A DNA stretch of 64,000 bases. Origin: a candidate division BRC1 bacterium HGW-BRC1-1 (GTDB lineage Bacteria > Sumerlaeota > Sumerlaeia > Sumerlaeales > Sumerlaeaceae). Below are positions 1 through 8,226 of this stretch, in pieces (positions within the stretch are counted from its first letter, which is position 1; the number at the start of each line of letters is the position of its first letter). Location: assembly GCA_002842095.1 (NCBI GenBank), contig PHCB01000014.1, positions 105,765 to 169,764 on the forward strand, written 5' to 3'. Position numbers and translations under genes: made by a program. The notes below the pieces were generated by a model that was given only the letters and a program-made list of their open reading frames with translations, had not been told where the DNA came from and did no database searches.

Positions 1-158
1 GGGCCGATACAAACAGCCTCGTCCGCAAACCAGGTATGCAGCGAATCCTCGTCCGCGGTTGAATACACGGCCACAGTTTTGATGCCCATTTCCTTGCAGG
101 CACGGATGATGCGCAGTGCTATTTCGCCACGATTGGCAATCAGGATTTTATTGAACAT
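1..158 (-). CDS. accC: Biotin carboxylase subunit of acetyl-CoA carboxylase, N-terminal part (runs off left edge)
   Basis: Reading the minus strand from the ATG at 158 gives [20 protein letters not shown] and then a lysine/glutamate stretch ending at ADEAVCIGP. This is the hallmark start of the biotin carboxylase N-domain, with the ANRGEIA motif. Only about 52 residues lie inside the window. AccC carboxylates the biotin on AccB using ATP and bicarbonate, the first half-reaction of fatty acid synthesis. It begins 8 bp after the accB stop, so the two genes form the usual accB-accC operon. A pyruvate or propionyl-CoA carboxylase subunit would start similarly, but the neighbouring separate AccB favours acetyl-CoA carboxylase. 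Confidence 0.93.
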   Translation of the reverse strand, partial: MFNKILIANRGEIALRIIRACKEMGIKTVAVYSTADEDSLHTWFADEAVCIG

Positions 159-166
159 GCGGCGGG

Positions 167-832
167 CTACTCAGTCTCGATGAGGAAAAGGGGCTGGTTA
201 TATTCGACCGGCTGGCCGTTCTCCACCAGAGCCTTCAGAATCTTGCCGCGCATTTCCGCTTTGATCTCGTTCATCAACTTCATCGCTTCCACGATGCAAA
301 GCGTCGTATCCTCCGACACGCGATCGCCCACGCTCACAAAGGAATCTGCATCGGGCGACGGTGACCGATAGAACGTGCCCACCATGGGAGAATGAAGATA
401 CTTTGCGTTGGCGGGCAGCGCATCCGATTCAGCCGCTGGTTCAATAGGCGCAGAAGGAGTTGGCACTGCAGAAACAACCTCGCTGGTGGGCGCGCTGGCT
501 TGCTGAGGCGCCGCCGACATGCTCATCATCGGCTGCATTCCCGCCATCATTTGCGGCTGCTGCACAGGAGCATGGCTGCTAAGGATGTGGATTTTGGTGC
601 CGTGCTGCTCGAGTTTCAGTTCGGCAATCTGGTTGGTCTTCATCAGACCGAACAAATCTTTAATGTCCGCCAGACCAATCACTTCCCCTGCACGGGAAGG
701 CTTCGACACCGGACTCTTCTTCGCCGGAGTTGCAGAGGTTTTGGAGATCTTCTGGGCCGGCGTTTTAACTGGCGCGGGCACTGCGGGCTTTTTCTTCGAC
801 GGAAGTTGTACCATGGGCTTGGATGCTCTCAT
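167..832 (-). CDS. accB: Biotin carboxyl carrier protein of acetyl-CoA carboxylase
   Basis: 221 residues. The C-terminal third is a biotinyl domain with the attachment motif EAMKLMNE; the biotinylated lysine is about residue 185. Residues about 50-85 ([14 protein letters not shown], then ELKLEQ) match the N-terminal conserved segment of AccB. A Met/Ala/Pro/Gln-rich linker at about 90-140 is the usual flexible arm. The first roughly 45 residues are an extra Lys/Pro/Ala-rich basic tail; the family is commonly about 150-170 aa, so this protein is long. No clear Shine-Dalgarno precedes the ATG at 832; an ATG at 814 is an alternative. It is followed after 8 bp by accC and diverges from prmA. Confidence 0.93.
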   Translation of the reverse strand: MRASKPMVQLPSKKKPAVPAPVKTPAQKISKTSATPAKKSPVSKPSRAGEVIGLADIKDLFGLMKTNQIAELKLEQHGTKIHILSSHAPVQQPQMMAGMQPMMSMSAAPQQASAPTSEVVSAVPTPSAPIEPAAESDALPANAKYLHSPMVGTFYRSPSPDADSFVSVGDRVSEDTTLCIVEAMKLMNEIKAEMRGKILKALVENGQPVEYNQPLFLIETE

Positions 833-972
833 TTTTTATAACGTTCAATAATAGCCACGATTAGCGCGGGGAGACCTCGCTCCTGCAATAACTACTTTAC
901 CCTCTCGGGCATTAACCTTCGGCATCGACCTTGCACTTGCGTAGAGAGGCTATTCATTGCATCGTCCATGGT

Positions 973-1842
973 ATGAACGATCAATGGTCCAAAATCACCC
1001 TTATGTTCCCCTCTGAATGTACCGATTCGCTTTACGGCTTTTTCAGCGATTTCCCATCGATAGGCATTGAAGAAGAAGACGAGGCCGACGGCACGACGAA
1101 GTGGAAAGTTTATCTACCAACGGCCGTCATGGGCAGCGATTTCGAGTCACGCCTGCGAGAAGCCCTGCGATCGAACTCGGAAAAGCTGACCATCTCGGCC
1201 ATTGAGGAAGTTCCACAGGAAAACTGGCAGGACAACTGGCGGCAATATTTTCATATCCTCAACGTGGGCGAACGCTTCCGCATCGTCCCCTCCTGGGAGA
1301 AACCCACCACTCCCCCCTTGCCGGACCGCATTGATTTGTTCATCGAGCCCGGCATGGCTTTTGGAACCGGAACTCACGCCACCACACAGCTTTGCATGAG
1401 ACTGGCCGAAACCAATCTGAGACCCGGCGCACGAGTTCTGGACATCGGCACCGGTAGCGCAATCCTGCTCATGGTCGCCATGAAACTTGGCGCAATCGAG
1501 GCAGTGGGAACTGACATAGACAACGATGTGTTGGAGAACGCCCGGGAGAACCTTCAACTGAACGAAGTGGATTCAACCCTCACGACAATCTTCATTGGCC
1601 CCCTTGACGATTTGCCCGAGGGCAAATTCGATTTCATCTTCTGCAACATGCTCAGTCACGAATTTCTGCCGTTGCTGGGTGAAATCCATTCGCGCAGCGC
1701 CGCCGATGCAACCGTGCTCATCAGCGGACTGTTAACGACCGAAGCGGATGAAGTGAAGGCTGCTCTCAGTCTCGCTGGCTTTCAGGTGCGAGACCAACTG
1801 CAACAAGACGAATGGTTAACTTTCGTCACGACCCCATGCTAA
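973..1842 (+). CDS. prmA: Ribosomal protein L11 methyltransferase
   Basis: 289 residues from the ATG at 973; the frame stays open upstream to a TTG at 931, but the family begins directly with the segment seen here, WSKITLMFP. PrmA uses S-adenosylmethionine to methylate ribosomal protein L11. The motif IEPGMAFGTGTHATTQLCM is diagnostic of the family. The SAM-binding loop at about residues 155-165 reads LDIGTGSAILL, where many homologues have GCGSG. The catalytic-site equivalent of the N-x-L motif reads NMLSHEFLPLL. The gene is divergent from accB and 20 bp ahead of a glycosyltransferase gene, so it may head a short operon. Confidence 0.9.
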   Translation: MNDQWSKITLMFPSECTDSLYGFFSDFPSIGIEEEDEADGTTKWKVYLPTAVMGSDFESRLREALRSNSEKLTISAIEEVPQENWQDNWRQYFHILNVGERFRIVPSWEKPTTPPLPDRIDLFIEPGMAFGTGTHATTQLCMRLAETNLRPGARVLDIGTGSAILLMVAMKLGAIEAVGTDIDNDVLENARENLQLNEVDSTLTTIFIGPLDDLPEGKFDFIFCNMLSHEFLPLLGEIHSRSAADATVLISGLLTTEADEVKAALSLAGFQVRDQLQQDEWLTFVTTPC

Positions 1843-1862
1843 ATGAATAGCCACTTCGCATA

Positions 1863-2819
1863 ATGGATGGAACGTCTCCCGATATTTCTGTCGTCATGGT
1901 GAGCTACGGCAGCAGCGCCCATGTGCAGACCGCCGTTGCCGCGTTGTTGGCACAGACGGAGGTCTCCCTCGAGATCATTGTCGTCGACAACGCCTCGCCC
2001 GACCATGACGCCGACAACCTGACCGGTTTGCCCATCAACCTTGTGCGAAGCGAAAAGAACCTCGGCTATGGACTCGGCATCAATCTGGGAGCCCAAAAAG
2101 CCAGCGGGAAGTATCTCTGCGTCCTGAACCCGGATGTCATACCACCGCCGGATTGCCTGGCAGCGTGGTTGCGGGAGGCGCGGAAAATCACATCCACGGG
2201 TCAGAAACTGGGCTGTCTGGCCCCGAGACTGACCATGCTCAATGGAAACCCGCAGAAATCCGTGTATGCTTTTATGACCCCGCTCAACTATTGGTCTCAG
2301 CATTCCGTTGCAGCCGGGGCACTGAAATGGATCCGAAAACGTTGGCGGGGAGCCGCGCCGCCCCCGACCTCAATACCAAGGCCGGTAGACTGGGTGATGG
2401 GAGCGGCCATGCTTTTTCCGCGCGAGGCTTTTGAAGCTGTGAGCGGATTTTCACCCGGCTATTTTCTATATGCGGAAGATATGGATATCTGCCGTCGATT
2501 GAAGGACGCAGGATTTCCAACCTGGTTCACCCCGGAAGTAACGCTTCCCCATGCACTGGGCGAAAGCTCCCCCGAACCTCGCGACGTATCCGTCGAGCGT
2601 CTTTATCGCGGATTACTCACGTTCCTCCATCAGCATTACACCCCGCTTCGATCGATACCCATTCGCGCATGCATGGTGGCCGACATGGTGTTGCGCATCA
2701 TTCTCGTGGCGGGGCCGGCGGCGGTCCTTCGAAAGGAAAAAGATTTTCAACGCCTCAGAGGTTACCGACGGGTTTTGCAGTTGGTTATGAGTAATGGCAG
2801 CAAATTGAAACCCGAATAA
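1863..2819 (+). CDS. Glycosyltransferase family 2 (rhamnosyltransferase-like)
   Basis: 318 residues. The N-terminal GT-A fold begins DISVVMVSYGS, continues with IIVVDNASPD and carries the acidic nucleotide-sugar site NPDVIPPPD near residue 90. A C-terminal region with YAEDMDICRRLKDAG is typical of WbbL/rhamnosyltransferase-type enzymes that add sugars to cell-surface polysaccharide. The helix near residues 275-295 (MVADMVLRIILVAGPAAVL) is hydrophobic and may lie on the membrane. It starts 20 bp after prmA. The sugar transferred cannot be read from sequence. Confidence 0.87.
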   Translation: MDGTSPDISVVMVSYGSSAHVQTAVAALLAQTEVSLEIIVVDNASPDHDADNLTGLPINLVRSEKNLGYGLGINLGAQKASGKYLCVLNPDVIPPPDCLAAWLREARKITSTGQKLGCLAPRLTMLNGNPQKSVYAFMTPLNYWSQHSVAAGALKWIRKRWRGAAPPPTSIPRPVDWVMGAAMLFPREAFEAVSGFSPGYFLYAEDMDICRRLKDAGFPTWFTPEVTLPHALGESSPEPRDVSVERLYRGLLTFLHQHYTPLRSIPIRACMVADMVLRIILVAGPAAVLRKEKDFQRLRGYRRVLQLVMSNGSKLKPE

Positions 2820-2912
2820 TAACAGATTCGCTCCCAGTAACCCCATAACAATCCCCCTCTCACGCAGCCTATCTGTTTTTCCGTCCTTGCATCTCAGCCC
2901 CTGAGCTTTCCA

Positions 2913-4037
2913 ATGACCCGCATGACTGCCACTGCTTCCCTTCCGATTGCCTCCGTTCGCCCTCCACGCCTTGCGTCCCTCGATGCCTTCCGCGGGTTCA
3001 CCATCGTTGGCATGCTTTGGGTCAACAACCTCAGCTCATCCATGCCTGTCCCCCGTCAATTTGGGCACGCTCGCTGGGGGGATTTTCCCACCTTCTGCGA
3101 CATGATTTTCCCGTGGTTTCTGCTCATTGTGGGCGTGGCCCTTCCTTTTGCAAAGGCCTCACGACTCAAGCGCGGCATCTCCCGTCCGCGATATTATCTC
3201 GGGGCGTTCCGCCGCATGGCCATGCTCATGATGCTCGGCTGGCTCATCAATTCCAGTGGCGCGAAAAGAATCGTAATCGGCCTCGATGTGCTTCAACTCA
3301 TCGGCCTCGCTTATCTGACAGCAGCGCTGTGTGACGATTTTCCGCGTCGCGTACGAATGGCCATCATCGCTGCACTCTTCCTGTGGCATTGGACCCTTCT
3401 GCGATTCATCCCGATCCCCGGCATGGGCGCGGGCGTGTTTGACCAAGACCGCAACGCCATCACCTACATAAACTCCATTCTCCAACCCTATCACCTGCGC
3501 GGATTCTTCTCCACCTTTCCCACCGCCGCGCTCGTCATGATCGGCGCGTTCGTGGGCGACATGTTGCGCAATCCCGACATGGCACCCACCCGCAAATCGC
3601 TGCGCGTTGCCGCCCTGGGGGCTGTCATGATCGTCATCGGTCTTGTCTGGCACCTTGATCTGCCCATGAACAAAACCGTGTGGACACCGCCCTACCTCCT
3701 CTTTGCCGGCGGCATCGGGTGCGTCATCCTCGCGCTCTTCCACCAGATCATCGACGTGGCCGGATTTCGCCGCTGGGCGTTCCCCCTCGTGGTGTTCGGC
3801 ATGAACGCCATCACGGTTTATGTCCTGTCGATTCTTGTGCGGCTCCATGTTTTCTTTGAATGGGAAACAACGCTTTCTGACGGCACCGACGTGAACCTGT
3901 GGACTGCCTCTCTGCGATGGTTCGAATCATCCCTTGGCGCCCCAACCGGCGGCATGGTTATGATAGCCGCCTACATCTCCGCCTGGTGGCTGGTGATGTA
4001 CTGGCTGTACCGCCGTAACATCTTCTGGCGGGTGTAA
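2913..4037 (+). CDS. DUF5009/HGSNAT-like membrane acyltransferase
   Basis: 374 residues with about ten hydrophobic segments. It opens with RLASLDAFRGFTIVGMLWVNN, the signature of the family that includes heparan-alpha-glucosaminide N-acetyltransferase, NagX and YeiB-like proteins. Members with a known role pass acetyl groups across a membrane onto amino sugars; here only the family is supported. The conserved block FCDMIFPWFLLIVGVALPFA and the YYLGAFRRM motif are present. It stands alone after the glycosyltransferase (93 bp gap), so a role in surface glycan decoration is possible but inferred. Two in-frame ATGs (2913 and 2922) could both serve. Confidence 0.82.
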   Translation: MTRMTATASLPIASVRPPRLASLDAFRGFTIVGMLWVNNLSSSMPVPRQFGHARWGDFPTFCDMIFPWFLLIVGVALPFAKASRLKRGISRPRYYLGAFRRMAMLMMLGWLINSSGAKRIVIGLDVLQLIGLAYLTAALCDDFPRRVRMAIIAALFLWHWTLLRFIPIPGMGAGVFDQDRNAITYINSILQPYHLRGFFSTFPTAALVMIGAFVGDMLRNPDMAPTRKSLRVAALGAVMIVIGLVWHLDLPMNKTVWTPPYLLFAGGIGCVILALFHQIIDVAGFRRWAFPLVVFGMNAITVYVLSILVRLHVFFEWETTLSDGTDVNLWTASLRWFESSLGAPTGGMVMIAAYISAWWLVMYWLYRRNIFWRV

Positions 4038-4160
4038 AACCTGTCGGCCTGTTAAACGAACCGCACCTCCTCCGCGTCCCGGCCCCTCCGGTTCCGACGA
4101 ATGGAATGTCGAACTGAACGGTCTTTTCTTTTAGTGATGTGGAGGAGTTTATAAACTCTA

Positions 4161-4490
4161 TTGGCTAACGATACGAAAACGAGTCAGAAGCAAACCAAGG
4201 TATACGAATGTGAAGCGTCACCGGTGGAATATGGGAACCCTCAAACCTCTCTCCCTCCACGAGGCAATCAACGTTCTTCCCCCATGCCGCCCTTTGCCCG
4301 CTCATTCGCCTTCCGTGTTGGAGGCGTGGCACTCATCGTTTTGATATTGGGGCTGTTCCTGTTTGTAAAACTCGCAGGAGCATTGATTGGCGCGACCGTT
4401 GCCGTGCTGTCCAACCCCCGTGCCCTCGCGCTTCTGTTGGGAGCTTTTCTCGTATTTCTTTTGTTGCGCCGCAACAATCCCCGCCGTTAA
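4161..4490 (+). CDS. Small membrane protein, function unknown
   Basis: 109 residues from a TTG at 4161, with a strong GGAGGAG about 10-15 bases upstream. The first 45 residues are polar and rich in Lys, Gln and Pro. They are followed by two hydrophobic helices (about residues 52-82 and 88-103) and a basic tail, RRNNPRR, suggesting a two-helix inner-membrane protein. An ATG at 4284 would remove most of the polar part. I recognise no family. It is followed 9 bp later by a 34-residue membrane peptide gene, probably co-transcribed. Confidence 0.5.
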   Translation: MANDTKTSQKQTKVYECEASPVEYGNPQTSLPPRGNQRSSPMPPFARSFAFRVGGVALIVLILGLFLFVKLAGALIGATVAVLSNPRALALLLGAFLVFLLLRRNNPRR

Positions 4491-4499
4491 ACCTCTCCC

Positions 4500-4604
4500 A
4501 TGCCAAAAGCTGGAAAAGTTATCGTGATCAGTTATTGGGGCTTTGTCATCACCATGTTGGCCATCACCCTGGCAATCCGGTGGTTTAAAACTCACCCCTT
4601 GTAA
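4500..4604 (+). CDS. Very small membrane protein (34 aa)
   Basis: The frame ATG(4500)-TAA(4604) encodes 34 residues starting MPKAGKVIVISYWGFVITML and ending WFKTHPL: a single hydrophobic helix (residues 7-26) flanked by basic residues, which fits one membrane-spanning segment with the positive-inside pattern. It follows the stop of the 109-residue membrane gene by 9 bp, so coupled translation is plausible, although no clear ribosome site is visible. Its last 20 bp overlap the 3' end of recD2 on the other strand. It could still be a chance frame. Confidence 0.35.
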   Translation: MPKAGKVIVISYWGFVITMLAITLAIRWFKTHPL

Positions 4605-6768
4605 GCAGCGCCCGCCGCTGGCCCACCAAAACCACCAGACCACGGCCGCGGGTAACAGCCGTGTAGAGCAGGTTGCGCTGAAGCATAACGAAATGCGTCG
4701 TGTGGACCGGCATCACAACCGCGCGGTACTCGCTGCCCTGCGACTTATGGACAGTAATCGCGTAGGCCAGTTCCAGATCATCCAGATCGCTCGACTCATA
4801 AAAAACCAGCCGTCCGTCAAAGTTAACCCGCAGAGTGTGGTCGTCCTGATTGACCGATGAGATGAATCCGATGTCGCCGTTGAAAACGTCTTTATCGTAA
4901 TCGTTGGAGGTCTGCATCACCTTGTCGCCCGGGCGAAACGCGATCCCGCTGCGCTCGATGCCCCGTCCCCGTGGATTCAACAGGTTTTGCAATTCGCGAT
5001 TCATGTTTTGCGCCCCCAACAAACCACGGTGCATCGGCGTGATAACCTGTATGTCCGCCCGAGCATCGAAACCAAACTTGGAGGGGATCTGCACCTGAAC
5101 CAACTTCTTGATCGCATCCACGGCTGAAGCGGGATCCTCACGCTCCACCAGCATAAAATCGCTCACCTCACCATCTTTTATCGGAGGAATAATCGGCACA
5201 TCCCCGGCGTTAATCCGGTGAGCGTTCATCACAATGTGCGACGCCTGGGCCTGACGAAAAATCTCGTGCAGTCGCACCTGCGGCACCACCTGGCTTTGCA
5301 GCAAATCGCGCAAAAAACTTCCCGCCCCCACCGAAGGCAACTGATCAATGTCGCCCACCAACACCAGCGAGGTGGTGCTTTGCAACGCCCGCACGAGGGC
5401 ATGGGCAAGTTGCACATCGATCATGGAAGCCTCGTCCACGATGATGAAATCCGTCTTCAGGGGGTTCTGCGGATTACGCAGCCACTTGTTTTCCTGCGGA
5501 CTAAACTGCAACAAGCGGTGAATGGTCGCCGCCGGCATGTCTGTCAATTCGTTCATGCGTTTGGCCGCGCGCCCCGTGGGTGCCGCCAGCAAGGTGCTCA
5601 CGCCGAATTTTTGCAAAATGCGCAGGATCGCCTTGATGATGGTGGTCTTGCCCGTACCCGGCCCCCCGGTAATGACGAGCACCCCGCCGCCCAGCGCCTG
5701 AGCCACGGCTTGCTTTTGATGCGACGCAAGGCTGAATCCATGAGTCGTCTCGAAATGCGCGATCTCCTTGAGGGGTTCAATCTTGGGGAGAAGTTTTCCA
5801 CTCTTCATCAGATGAAGCAAACCAGTCGCAACACCCACTTCGTGGCGGTGCAACGATGCGAGATAAACCGCCCGGGTTTGATCCGGCAGAAGATCCAACA
5901 CCACGTGGCCATCTTCCTTGAGCGCATTGATCGCTGTCACGATCAGATCAGGTTCCACGCCAAGCGCCTCCGAGGCTCTTTGAATCAGCGGGTCCGCGGG
6001 GAAAAACATGTGTCCCTCCCCCGCCAGTTCCTGCAGCATAAAGAAAATGCCCGACTTGCAACGGTCCACGCTCTCCACCGGGATGCCGATTTTCTGCGCC
6101 ATCATGTCGGCCGATTTGAAACCGATCCCCTTGATGTCCAATGCGAGCTGGTACGGATTGCGGCGGATTTTCTCGATGCTGTGAACGCCGTACTGGCGAT
6201 AAATGCGATGAGCGAAACCCTGCGGGATACCATACTGCTGCACGAACATCATGATGTCGCGCAGCGCCCGATGCTCGGTCCAGCTTGCGCGAATCTGCTC
6301 AACTCTCTTGGGGCCAATCCCCTCGGCCTTGCTCAACTTCTCCGGATGATTTTCGATCACGTCGAAGATATCCGCACCAAATTTCTGCACCAGTTTTTTG
6401 GCGTATCTCTTACCGATGCCTCGAATTAATCCGCTCGCCAGATAGCGCTCCATGGCCTCGGTCGCCGTCGGCTGAACCGGCGTGAAACGTTCCACCCGAA
6501 ACTGTCGCCCATATTTTTTATCGGTTACCCAACCGCCCTCCACGTGCAAAAATTCCTGCGGCTGCACCGTGGCCAGATTCCCGATGATGGTCACCTCGTC
6601 TCGCGTACCCTGAGGGCGCAACCCCACCACGGCATAACCAGTTTCATCATTGGAAAATAGAATCCGCTCGACCGTGCCCTCAAGCCCTTCGGGCTTTCCG
6701 CCTTCCGGATCATCTGGCAGGGGCTCAGGCGAGGGTTGCGAAGCGCGATCCTCATCCATCGTCGTCAT
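4585..6768 (-). CDS. recD2: RecD2-type superfamily 1B DNA helicase
   Basis: 727 residues, the usual size for stand-alone RecD2 (YrrC) helicases that act in DNA repair without RecBC. An N-terminal OB-like region is followed by helix-hairpin-helix repeats (LIRGIGKRYAKKL, KAEGIGPKRVEQI, IKGIGFKSAD). The Walker A box GGPGTGKTT lies near residue 370, Walker B is DEASMID, the glutamine-type motif GDIDQLPSVGAG follows, and the C-terminal motif is AYAITVHKSQGSEY. RecD2 unwinds DNA 5' to 3'. Its start overlaps the end of the upstream TPR gene by 17 bp on the same strand, suggesting translational coupling. The first 25 residues are acidic, Pro-rich and probably disordered. Confidence 0.93.
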   Translation of the reverse strand: MTTMDEDRASQPSPEPLPDDPEGGKPEGLEGTVERILFSNDETGYAVVGLRPQGTRDEVTIIGNLATVQPQEFLHVEGGWVTDKKYGRQFRVERFTPVQPTATEAMERYLASGLIRGIGKRYAKKLVQKFGADIFDVIENHPEKLSKAEGIGPKRVEQIRASWTEHRALRDIMMFVQQYGIPQGFAHRIYRQYGVHSIEKIRRNPYQLALDIKGIGFKSADMMAQKIGIPVESVDRCKSGIFFMLQELAGEGHMFFPADPLIQRASEALGVEPDLIVTAINALKEDGHVVLDLLPDQTRAVYLASLHRHEVGVATGLLHLMKSGKLLPKIEPLKEIAHFETTHGFSLASHQKQAVAQALGGGVLVITGGPGTGKTTIIKAILRILQKFGVSTLLAAPTGRAAKRMNELTDMPAATIHRLLQFSPQENKWLRNPQNPLKTDFIIVDEASMIDVQLAHALVRALQSTTSLVLVGDIDQLPSVGAGSFLRDLLQSQVVPQVRLHEIFRQAQASHIVMNAHRINAGDVPIIPPIKDGEVSDFMLVEREDPASAVDAIKKLVQVQIPSKFGFDARADIQVITPMHRGLLGAQNMNRELQNLLNPRGRGIERSGIAFRPGDKVMQTSNDYDKDVFNGDIGFISSVNQDDHTLRVNFDGRLVFYESSDLDDLELAYAITVHKSQGSEYRAVVMPVHTTHFVMLQRNLLYTAVTRGRGLVVLVGQRRALLTRGEF

Positions 6769-7819
6769 CCCCCCGCTTCAGTCGGTCCCACTCTTTCGCG
6801 CGCATGCGGCGCAATTCCTTCTCAATTTCATTCTTGCGGAGCTGCTTAACTTCCGACCGATCACGAATCATGGCTCCCACCAGGCGGAACACAAAACGCA
6901 ACACAACCAGCGTAATCACCAGGATGATAAGGCTAACCATGGTTTTGCCCGCCACGAGAGCCGGGTTGCGACTTTGGTTCAGCTCACGGATTTTTTCAAA
7001 ATGCTTCTTCAATGGGACCGACTGCGTGGACCCAAGCTTGAGCGCTTTCTGGTATGCCTGCCGCGCCAGGTCCCACTGTCGGTCGTGTTCGAGCATCATA
7101 CCCAGCGTGAACCATCCGTCGGCATAATGCGGAAAAGCGTGCACGAACCCACCCACCGCCTCCAGCGAATGGGTTGTCAGATCCCCCTTGGGAAAGGCAT
7201 TCGGAGGCTCCCCCCGCCCGACCCATGCCTGCGACATTTCATCCAACAAGACATGGTTGCGCCCAAACTCACCGTCGCCCGCAATCAGCTTGTTAAAATC
7301 CAACATACGCAGGCGCACCTGTTCAGCCCCTGCCCGGATGTCCGGACGCAGCGCCAGTGCTCGCTGCAAATACTGTTCAGCCTCCGCAGGGCGGCCACGC
7401 ATCATTCGCGCCGTGGAGAGGTTCAGCAAAGTGCCCACGTCCCCCGGATTGCGCCGCAACAGTTCCTGCCATGAAGCCTCGGCCTGGGGATCCTTCGCCT
7501 GAAGAAAAGAGCGCACCGCGTAATCCCGCAGAAATTCCGGGTCACCCGCATTCACGCTTTTCTGACGTTCCATCTCCGTCAGTTCCTTCGTATCGAATCG
7601 GCGCTTTTCCTTTTCCTCCTGCTCATATTCGCCATAAACCAACTTGCGCAGATTCGTCTGAGGCGCATCCGTCGGTTGAAAGCCTTCGCTCCAATAAAAC
7701 TGAGACTGCACCCTTGCCCCGAGAAACAGGATGATCAGCGACAGGATACCGACCACAATCGCCCGGTGGTTTCGGATCAATTCGCCGTAACAATGGAATG
7801 CACGCCAAGCCGTATTCAT
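6752..7819 (-). CDS. Membrane-anchored TPR protein
   Basis: 355 residues from the ATG at 7819; a TTG at 7855 in the same frame would add 12 residues but coincides with the start codon of the divergent gene. One hydrophobic helix near residues 20-35 (VVGILSLIILFLGA) follows a short basic start. Tetratricopeptide-like repeats fill about residues 90-250 (for example FLQAKDPQAEASWQELL and GRPAEAEQYLQRALAL). A second hydrophobic segment (MVSLIILVITLVVLRFVFRLVGAMI) near residue 300 precedes a very charged tail ending DRLKRGDDDDG. TPR domains bind partner proteins; the partner is unknown. The end overlaps the recD2 start. Confidence 0.65.
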   Translation of the reverse strand: MNTAWRAFHCYGELIRNHRAIVVGILSLIILFLGARVQSQFYWSEGFQPTDAPQTNLRKLVYGEYEQEEKEKRRFDTKELTEMERQKSVNAGDPEFLRDYAVRSFLQAKDPQAEASWQELLRRNPGDVGTLLNLSTARMMRGRPAEAEQYLQRALALRPDIRAGAEQVRLRMLDFNKLIAGDGEFGRNHVLLDEMSQAWVGRGEPPNAFPKGDLTTHSLEAVGGFVHAFPHYADGWFTLGMMLEHDRQWDLARQAYQKALKLGSTQSVPLKKHFEKIRELNQSRNPALVAGKTMVSLIILVITLVVLRFVFRLVGAMIRDRSEVKQLRKNEIEKELRRMRAKEWDRLKRGDDDDG

Positions 7820-7854
7820 CAGAAGGTTTGTGTCAGGAGGCACCCGATTCGGCA

Positions 7855-8226
7855 ATGAAATACAGCGACATCGTCATGGACCATTTCGACCATCCGCGCA
7901 ACGCGGGTGAACCCGAGTTATGGAACGTCTGCGCCGAAGCGGACAACCCCGTCTGCCTCGATCGTCTCAAATTATACCTCTTCGTCGCCGGGGACGGAAC
8001 CATCGAAACCGCCGGATGGCAGGCCGAAGGGTGTGTGCCCACTCTGGCCGCCGCCTCTTTTGTATCGCAGTGGGCCAGGGGTCGAAATATTAAGGAAGTA
8101 TCATCCCTCACCGGCGAAGAACTGATCGCTCACCTCGGGGGGCTTCCTGCCACAAAAAAACACGCGGCTTATCTTGCGGCGGAAGTCGCAGCATTGTGCG
8201 CTGCGAAATTTTTTACGCGGCAGTAA
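7855..8226 (+). CDS. IscU/NifU-N-like protein lacking the third scaffold cysteine
   Basis: 123 residues from the ATG at 7855, preceded by AGGAGG at 7835-7840. The start MKYSDIVMDHFDHPRNAG is the classic IscU opening. IscU assembles Fe-S clusters on three cysteines and one aspartate. Here Cys34 and Asp36 (PVCLDRLKLYL) and Cys60 (AEGCVPTLAA) are in place. The third site, normally His-Cys before a Leu-Ala-Glu helix, reads KKHAAYLAAE, so His103 is kept and Cys is Ala104. A different cysteine occurs at 115. The usual glycine-rich segment between the first and second sites is also altered. No iscS, hscA or fdx gene is near. Could be a metal-binding protein or a scaffold with altered ligands. Confidence 0.75.
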   Translation: MKYSDIVMDHFDHPRNAGEPELWNVCAEADNPVCLDRLKLYLFVAGDGTIETAGWQAEGCVPTLAAASFVSQWARGRNIKEVSSLTGEELIAHLGGLPATKKHAAYLAAEVAALCAAKFFTRQ

